Assembly: GCA_002914845.1 (NCBI GenBank)
Contig: JXTC01000058.1
Coordinates: 520,682 to 584,681 of the forward strand
DNA length: 64,000 bases
From: Trema orientale
Lineage: Eukaryota > Streptophyta > Magnoliopsida > Rosales > Cannabaceae
Direction of reading: 5' to 3'
Both the position numbers and the translations under genes were made by a program. Below are positions 56,738-64,000 of the stretch, in pieces (position 1 is the first letter of the stretch; each line of letters begins with the position of its first letter). The notes below the pieces were generated by a model. The model was not told where the DNA came from, ran no database searches, and saw only the letters and a list, made by a program, of their open reading frames with translations.

Positions 56738-59304
56738 CTAAAGCTTTGAGTGGAGACTCTCATGGTGTGTCATAACATGACTCCTCTTGATGTCTTTAAG
56801 ATTAGGACAGCCAGATAGGGCCATAGTGAGTTCAAGCTCATTCTTTAGCATTTCAATGACACTTCTAACCCCATCTTCCCCCATTGCAGCTAGGCCATAG
56901 AGAACTGGCCTTCCAACCTGCAGTTTTCGACTACTAAAAGTGAAGAGATGCTCAAGCAATTTATCAATGTTTACCACCTAGAACTGGAGAGAACAAAAAT
57001 GAAAAGAACCAAAAACTACATTTTTCATATGAAGATCTTACAAGTACAGCTTTTGCACCAAGGGCTAAAGCCTTGAAGACATCTGTTCCCCGCCGCACTC
57101 CACCATCAAATAGAACAGGAACTTTCCCTCCAACAGCATGGACAACCTTCAATCATGGTTCACAAATCATCTTACAATAGAAAATTTTGCTTATATGACT
57201 TTCCATAACAAGAGAGCTAATGGAAAATTTTTCCTTTTTAAAGTATGTATGATAAATGGAAAATGTATGGTCACCTCTTCTAGGACAGAAATAGTGGGAG
57301 GAGCATAGTCTAGTTGTCGGCCTCCATGATTAGAGACGACAATCCCATCAACACCGGCTTCAATAGCCTTTCTTGCTGGAAATGGTAGGACAGGACATAT
57401 TGAAAGGGTTAGTCAAATTTATTGCATAAAAAAAGAAAATAGTTAAATAACCAAGGACAATGTTGAGTTCTACGTTAAAACTGATTGATGACTACTAGAA
57501 AAATATGACTAAAGGAATTTAAAGGATGAAGTTATAGTCTTACCATCTTCATGAGTAAGTATTCCCTTGACCAGTATCGGCAAGCTCGTGATTGATCTTA
57601 ACCACTCAATGTCCTGCAGATGTTATGATCATGTAATGGCTTTTCCATGCAAGAACACGAGATAAAATAAGATAAAACAGAAGTTCAGAGTGAAAGTCAG
57701 CTGATGTCTACCTTCCAACACAGAGAAGCATCAGTGGTCCTATTGGCATAAGCTTCTAGGATTGAACCATCACCCTGAAGAGATGAATTTGTTTTTATTT
57801 TGAGGATATAAAAGAGTGTACGTACTTTACAGAAATAAAAGAAAAAAGACACTTGTGTATGAGTTCTTTTCAAAGACAATACTCACATATATCTGCATAC
57901 AAAAGATATGAATCAAGGGGGTCTTATCTTCTGGATATAGATGACATAAAATCAAAATATCCTTGTTTTTAAGCCCATTTGAAACAAGATCATGATACTT
58001 CATTTAGTGGTTTTGTAATTGCGCTCAATGCAGTGGGTTTGTTAACTAATTCATGATTTCTTGACTTGCTTATTATCCTGTGTTGATTTGGACAAAATGG
58101 TTTGTCTCGGTCCAATCTAGCAAAAATGAAAAAGTGAGAAATGAGCCATGTTCTACTCACAGAGTCAACTTCAGTCTTCAAAAGGCCTTCAAGATTCTTT
58201 ATTTTAGGTGGAATCATTCTGCAGAAAGAGTCGAGTCATATTGAAAATGAGATACACAAGATATATCTCTCTGAACCAACTTGAGAGACCACAAACTATG
58301 AGTTTAACAATGTTAGACACTAAAATTTCTTTTCTTTCATACGGCAGAGCAGACTTAAACAGAAAGGTCATATTTACTTGTTCTTTATGTCGGCCTCTCT
58401 TCGACCCAGTCTAGGCGTATCAATTGTTAATACAATAGCCTTGAATCCATATCTTTCAGCTCTCTTCACTAGCTCAGCTGATACATCTCGTTGCTTATAA
58501 ACCTATACTTAAATTAATTCAAGGTTTTAGTTAGCTTAAGCTTTCTTTTTGTCATGCTAGAAAAATAACAACAACGATAACAATCTGACAATACAAGAGG
58601 TTTAGGGTGATTGAGTACATATAATTGAAAGAACCGAACAGCATTGCAGCTGGAAGCAACCTCCTCTATGGTGCAGTTAGACGTGAATGATAGCACCTAT
58701 ATGAAAAATGGAACAACAATTTAAGCAACTAAGTACATAAATGAACTCATAAACGCAAATTTTATACCATGATGGTGTTGCATGCGGCCGCCGCTCTGGC
58801 TGTGGCTTTCTCTCCTGCGATTAGTACTTGGAAAGATTACACATCTTGTATGTGATACTGACAGTTAAAAGAGTTTGGTTAAATCAATATATCTCATGAG
58901 AGAACTGAGAAAAGAAATCTTGTATTCAGTTTAGACCTTCAGGGTGAGCTAACTGGTGCATAGAAGTGGGAGCAATCAATATAGGTGCTGAGATTTTGTA
59001 ACCCAACAAAGTTGTGGACATGTCTATTCTGCTAACATCTACAAGAACTCTAGGCCTCAGCCTAGAAAGCCACAGAAACCACTGCGTGAGAAATAACATA
59101 ACACTCTATATTAGTTTATGCTACAGTAATTAAGATCATTTGGCTAGGGACTAAAACCTACGTGATTCGACTAAAGGCCTCAATATTCTGTTTAAGTGTG
59201 TACTGGTCCTCTGCTCCTCCATTGTAGAAATCATAGTACATCTTTGGGAGGGCTTTCCTGGCCAATTCTTGAAACTCATTCACATTGACTGGTTGAGATG
59301 CCAT
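56738..59304 (-). CDS. Peroxisomal (S)-2-hydroxy-acid oxidase, copy B (HAOX/GLO4-like)
   Basis: The exons, in coding order, are 59304-59162, 59061-58937, 58811-58768, 58696-58619, 58502-58378, 58218-58161, 57774-57712, 57613-57544, 57375-57275, 57146-57042 and 56917-56738. Every exon has the same length as in copy A (363 aa plus stop). The active-site set is kept: [25 protein letters not shown] and [10 protein letters not shown]. The C-terminus is HSKL, a canonical PTS1, so peroxisomal import should be efficient. Small differences from A include MASQ for MASE, AFSRIT for AFRRIT, SNCT for STCT and LFDGG for LVDGG. The offset between A and B is about 5.0 kb, and the flanks are alike on both sides, so this is a direct tandem duplication. 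The substrate is inferred to be 2-hydroxy acids of medium or long chain, because Phe replaces the Trp108 of glycolate oxidase. Confidence 0.95.
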
Positions 59305-60140
59305 CTTAGCCTGAAAAAGTATATATATCTAAAAATTATAACTTAAATCTCAATTCAATCAAGTGATCAGTCAAATATCCCAAGCACAGTTTACTTATCT
59401 CTTCACATTTTTGGTCCATAAACAGCACCAGACACAAAAGCTGGTGATGACCCATTACCAAAAAAAAGGGGGGGGGGGGGGGGGGGGTCCATGTTATAAA
59501 ATCAGCCCAAAAAAAGAAAAAAACATTTTTATTCACAAAAAAAATAAACAACCATCTGGTTCTGTTTTTACTCTTGACCTGAAAAAAGTGGGAAAATTTT
59601 TTCCTCGATTAGGAAGTTGGGATTGGTACGTGGGTTGGATAAGTGCAATTGTGTGGAGGGTTTTAATAGCATGAAAGGTAAACGTCCACAATAATTGCTC
59701 TCTCACAGCAAATCAAAATAATGATACGTTTTCTTTTAGTATTATAATCCAACAGCCGTCGTCCTTTCTTTTTCAGAAAATGACAACTTAGGCCCATTTT
59801 GGAGTTGTTTAGTACTAAAGATTTACTAGTCCAAATCATTGAGTAACTTCATATGAAGAGGTACAGCTCCTCCGCTCATGTTTTCTAGAATTGTATTGAT
59901 GAGAGTGATGAATATTCAGTCAAGTGCGGAGTAAGTTTTTGTTTGTAATTTAATATGCTATGAGCACATTAAAGTGCCCAAAACATCACACACACAAGGT
60001 GTTAACTTTTTACTAGAAAATGAAATAATACTTTAGATAAGATCCTGTATGGATCAAGTGTATTAATCATAATTATTTAGTAAAAAACTGACACGTCTAG
60101 TGTTGTTCTTGTTTGTTTATTTAGATATTTGGCAGGTTTG
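59305..60140. other. Upstream region of oxidase copy B
   Basis: This is similar in part to the region upstream of copy A (about 54410-54840 and 54920-54990). It includes a run of seven A followed by 20 G at 59461-59487. No gene was recognised. Confidence 0.6.
59468..59487. repeat. Poly(G) tract of 20 bases
   Basis: An uninterrupted G run follows directly on an A run, about 165 bp upstream of the copy B start codon. The matching place in copy A (after GATGACCCATTAC, about 54560) has a short A run and no G tract, so the tract is a recent change or an assembly artefact. Confidence 0.85.
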
Positions 60141-60149
60141 CCCCCCCAA

Positions 60150-60860
60150 TCTTCTAAAAACGACAAAAATTTAATTGAAGGACATCAAGGGAAAGTGAAA
60201 ACAACTTAATAAACGACAAAATTTTAATGTAACGACAATAAACGTAAAAACGACAAAAGTCTGAAAGACGAAATAAGAAGAGGAAAATTGATACCCACTT
60301 GAAGTTGAGAAGAAAGAACTTTAGAAAGACGCCAAGAAAATGTGCACACGACGAGAATCATTACCTGAACACGTTCATTCTATTCGATAGCCTAGCCTTG
60401 GAACGACATAAAGTGGTAAAAAGGATCATAATCATAAAAATGTGTCAGCATGTGTCACGTGAACAACTATAAAACGACAATAAATTTTAAAACCATCAAA
60501 TCAAAACTTGGAAAGCGAACGTAATTATAAAACACAAAACAACCATCAAAACGACAATAGTAGTTGAACGACATTCAAAAAAGAAGGAAAAGTCTTGAAA
60601 AACTTTTACAGCCACACGACAAAAATTTTGAAACGACAAGATCAACAGGAACGAAATTAACTTATTAGTTATTACGCGCAACCACCGAAGCAACAGATGG
60701 GCTGATAAGGCTCTGGACCTCTGACCGAAGGGGCAAAGATTCGAGTCACCACCCGGTAGTAGGCAGAATTGACAGTACTGGTTTACGGGCCCTTGTGGGT
60801 ATTTGCCCTTATGAGTACGCCAAAACGACAATATCTTCATTATGAATAAATACCAAAATT
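60150..60860. repeat. Region with recurrent ACGACA motif
   Basis: The motif ACGACA or ACGACG occurs about a dozen times at irregular 20-80 bp spacing, often as AAAACGACAA followed by T-rich sequence. A weaker version lies at 55200-55600, upstream of copy A, as expected from the duplication. It is not a simple tandem repeat and has no reading frame. Confidence 0.6.
60675..60820 (-). mobile_element. Possible tRNA-derived SINE fragment
   Basis: CGCAACCACCGAAGCAACAG, GGGCTGATAAGGCTCTGG and GCAAAGATTCGAGTCACC include an RNA polymerase III B-box-like GATTCGAGTCACC, with a weak A-box-like GATGGGCTGATAAGG upstream. GGTTTACGGGCCCTTGTGGG follows. The base composition is clearly GC-richer than the surrounding DNA, which suggests an insertion. 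Box order suggests plus-strand transcription, but no tail or target duplication is clear, so orientation and identity are tentative. Confidence 0.3.
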
Positions 60861-61539
60861 AGAAGACCAAAAGGGACAATAACTTAAAAATGTTTACACC
60901 CTTGAAAACTAATAGGGAAAATACCAAAATTTCCCATGTGTTTTAGCAAAAACGTCAATATGATACGAAAGGAGCAAAAATATATTGTTTCTCCAGAAAA
61001 AAATAAAGAAAAGAATAGAAGAAAGAACTACAATAAGATGCCACGTTTGAATCTAATTTCAAATATCAGGGCACTATCTCACAAAGTGATAGATAGCTTC
61101 CAAGCTGCAAAGTATCAAGGGGCAATTTCAGAAACTTAATTAGTACGGTACTATTTAGTACTACAACTCTGACCAATGTGTTTAGCTGATAGTGCAGACT
61201 TTTGTGGTTAGCACTTGTTTATTAGGTACTGATTAGTATTACCAAGGTTGAGTCAAACGGATAATGGGCTCTGCCACTCGAAGGTTGGTTCACTTAAGAT
61301 AGCACAAAATAAAGTGCAAACTAGCTAGGTGGAAAAATGTACCATAAAAACAAGAAAACAGACAACAGCAAAAGGCAAAGGGACAAATTAAGTGACAGAA
61401 TCACTTTTTTGGAGGTTTCACCACCTGACCATAGTAGATGAACCTAGGAATGGGACTTTCCAAATCCGAAATTCATGCATAGTTTTACAATCAGGAATTA
61501 GTCGTAAATAAGAAGTACTAAAAGCTTTGCATGGAGATT
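60861..61539. other. Spacer between the copy B upstream region and oxidase copy C
   Basis: This is AT-rich. A 67-codon basic frame at 60936-61139 has no recognisable content and no splice context. Nothing else is seen. Confidence 0.5.
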
Positions 61540-63630
61540 CTAATTCTGTGTCATCACATGACTCCTTGTGATATGCTTCAGAGTAGGGCAGCCAGAAAGG
61601 GCCATAGTGAGCTCAAGCTCATTCTTCAGCATTTCAATCACACTTTTCAGCCCATGTTGCCATTACTGGCCTCCCAACCTGCAGCTTTGAACTACAAAAG
61701 TAAAGGCGGGCACAAGCAATTTTCAAAAGCATACAAATATTGGTGTTCTACTATATATGTATATTATGTTCATCTGTGGTAAACTACTTACCAATTGAGC
61801 ATAACCAATAATTTCCACCAGGAATTTTGAGAGAACTAGTGCAAAAAGCAGACCAAAGAGCTAGATTTATTAGACATTGGAAGAACTTACAAGTACAGCT
61901 TGTGCACCAAGGGCTAGTGACTTAAAGACATCTGTTCCTCGCCACGCTCCGCCAAAAAGAACAGGAACTTTCCCTCCAACATCTTGAACTACCTGCAGTT
62001 AAGCATTCCAAGAAGTCATTCAAAGATCTTGATCAGTTTTATCTTTAAGCGGAGAAAAGAAAAAAGAAAAATCATAACTTTCATCTTTTGCTATATAGAG
62101 AAAGAGAGCATAAAAGATGCAGAGCATAAAAGATGCAAAGTTAAAAATTTAAAAGCTTGTGCTGAATGAGAATAGTCACCTCTTCTAGGACAGAGATAGT
62201 GGCAGGAATATGATCGAGCTGACGGGCTCCATGATTAGAGACGACAATCTGATGAATGCCAGCTTCAACAGCCTTTTTTGCTGAAAGTGGCAGAACATAA
62301 TATGTTGAGAAGAAATGATCAAAGCTATAGAAGTCTATAAATAGTACTAACCTTCTAGTGTTAGGATATTGAGTCTCAAACTAGAACACCCATGTCAAAG
62401 GAAGCGTTTAATCAATTTGCTTCACCTGGAGCCTAATGAAATGGTTTGATTAAGGAAAAATGGACTTCTCAATTTCCAGAAAAGCATACATGTCCTATAA
62501 TTTCTTCCCTTGTAGCAGATGTAAATTTGAAGGCTTTTAGAATGGATATCTCATGAAGCATAGAGGTACCATGAATATGCACAAATGGAGATAAATAGAC
62601 CCTTCAGGCTTCAGTTGTACCATCTTCATGAGTAAGTATCCCCTTGATCAGAATGGGCAACTTTGTGATGGATCTTAACCATTTTAAGTCCTGCAGAATG
62701 TTGTGATGCACTGAATAAGTTCATAGAAGTTTGCCTTTCCAACATAATATCTCCAAGCCTCAAGTTGGGATAACAAGTACTCTGTTTAATCCCTACACAA
62801 GTTTGGAACTGTATTTTCATGCAAGACATACAAAAATTAAAAAGTAAAGAGCTTATTAATTAGAATATAAATATGCCAAAAATAGATTTCATGTAGCATA
62901 TATGACATGTTAATATATAGCTAGCTGATTTGCACTCCCAACATAAGGAATCATCAAAGGTCTTTCCAACAAAAGCTTCAATTTTTGAGCCATCATCCTG
63001 CAGAGAAGAAAAGTCTATTATTGAGGGATTACAGATTTATACCAGCTTTCAACAACATGAGACAATTCTTATCAATGAAGATGTTATGGGCACAGTAAAT
63101 ATGATTGTGGTTTATTATCAAATTATCTTCTTGTATTTTAGAATCAGGATAAAAGTTTTGTAAACAAAATGATTTTTGACACTGCTGAACTAACAAAATA
63201 AGATGGCATTATTCTTTTTGGCTCTGTTTGGAACTTAGATTTTTAGAGAGAGAAAAAAATTCTAAAGAATTCTATTTTCTCTTATTTGGATTAAAACAAA
63301 AAACAATAAAAAAAAAAAAACTTTTAAAGAAAAGCAAAAATTTGATTTGATATTATTTTTCAGTATATAGAATGTTAACATATTAATTAGCAAAACTAAA
63401 TGAATCTGCAATTGATAGATTAACATTATTAAATAAAGTTAAACAAATTAATCAACACACACCAACAATTTCCAAAAGATCAATTAAGGAAAGAGAAAAT
63501 ATTGTTTACTTGTTTCTTATGCCTCCCTTCGACCAAGTCTAGGATTATCAACTGTCAACACAATGGCTTTGAATCCACTTCTTTCAGCTCTCTGCACCAT
63601 TTGAGCTGATACGTCTCGTTTCTTATAACC
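61540..63630 (-). pseudogene. Decayed (S)-2-hydroxy-acid oxidase, copy C
   Basis: Matching exons, in coding order, are exon 5 (63630-63510), exon 7 (62997-62935), exon 8 (62690-62621), exon 9 (62280-62180), exon 10 (61992-61891) and exon 11 (61678-61540). Exon 5 has lost 4 bases, giving an immediate TAA after GRREA. Exon 6 was not found. Exon 7 has TG in place of the GT donor. Exon 10 is 3 bases short and lacks the Asp of the DGG motif (LFGGAWRG). Exon 11 is about 41 bases short and frameshifted. Exons 1-4 are absent up to the window end. His/Arg of NHGARQLDH survive. It is more divergent than A and B are from each other, so it is an older copy. It cannot make a working enzyme. Confidence 0.9.
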
Positions 63631-63639
63631 CTATTCTTG

Positions 63640-64000
63640 AAAAACATTATTCAAGATTACAATTTAATTAAGCTACTCTACATGCGATGTGACAACCCGT
63701 ATAGAAAAAAAGGGTTTAGTTGTATTAAATAAATAATATAAAGATAAATGAAATGACAAAAGAGCCCTTACTTAAATAGAATATTTGGAGTTAATTTAGT
63801 ATATTAATATTTAGTCATTTAAGAAACCCTAAGACTAATAATCTACTCAGTTTATACATACGTTTTACAGAGAGGAGAGAGAGAGAGAAGGCTATGCACA
63901 CAGAAGAAGAAGAAGAAAATGAAGAGACTATTATCATAGGTTATTGAGACTCACTCCTCCTAAGGTAATAAACTCTTAACCAATTGAGTTTTATGTTTTA
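63640..64000. other. Unrelated sequence where copy C exons 1-4 would lie
   Basis: After exon 5 of copy C the sequence changes (from about 63685, GTGACAACCCGTATAG onward) and no oxidase exon follows. A GA-rich run (AGAGAGGAGAGAGAGAGAGA, about 63870) and GAAGAAGAAGAAG (about 63903) are present. It may be an inserted repeat, but the window ends before that can be judged. Confidence 0.5.

Noticed and set aside
63640..64000. Continuation of oxidase copy C exons 1-4
   Set aside because: No match to [17 protein letters not shown] or TCTIEEVA is present on the minus strand before the window ends.

Overview
The window is nuclear DNA of a dicot plant. The protein-coding genes have many short exons separated by AT-rich introns, the intergenic DNA is dense in transposons, and every recognisable protein is plant-specific or has a plant-type ortholog. 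Protein wording is closest to what I remember from woody rosids, but I cannot name the species from sequence alone.

Layout. (1) 1-901: the 3' end of an NLR-type disease-resistance gene (C-terminal LRRs only). (2) 2370-4493: an intact single-exon DUF4220/DUF594 membrane protein gene. (3) 4.5-6.7 kb: intergenic DNA with a fold-back repeat. (4) 6760-21014: a complete NUP107 nucleoporin gene in 24 exons. The reconstructed exons join in frame to 1081 codons plus stop. Its introns carry a LINE, three members of an LTR-like repeat family and a MITE with a perfect 9-bp target duplication. (5) About 21.0-38.8 kb: a gene-poor block. Most of it looks like one old Mutator-like element (about 22930-38836) with related inverted ends, a broken FAR1/MURA-type transposase on the minus strand, a nested hAT-like element and several unidentified frames. 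(6) 37.4-42.0 kb: a tandem duplication that copied the right end of that element together with the promoter and most of exon 1 of the next gene. (7) 41892-50434: a complete PHL-type gene (PHYTOCHROME-DEPENDENT LATE-FLOWERING, Spt20-like), 12 exons and 1340 codons. (8) 51.7-63.6 kb, minus strand: a tandem array of peroxisomal (S)-2-hydroxy-acid oxidase genes. Two copies are intact (363 codons each), a relic of a last exon lies between them, and a third copy is decayed.

The genes are unrelated in function: nuclear pore, light/flowering transcriptional co-regulator, peroxisomal oxidation and innate immunity. They do not form a pathway. The most interesting biology is structural. A transposon end sits 284 bp upstream of the PHL start codon, next to a TATA-like sequence, and was then tandemly duplicated with PHL exon 1. 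NUP107 has an apparent GA-AG intron and a duplicated splice donor. The two intact oxidase copies differ in their C-terminal peroxisome-targeting tripeptide (SKI versus SKL).

Limits: exon borders were inferred by eye from splice signals, reading frame and remembered family sequences. No alignment, RNA or database evidence was available. I saw no rRNA or tRNA genes, CRISPR arrays, or clear organellar insertions.
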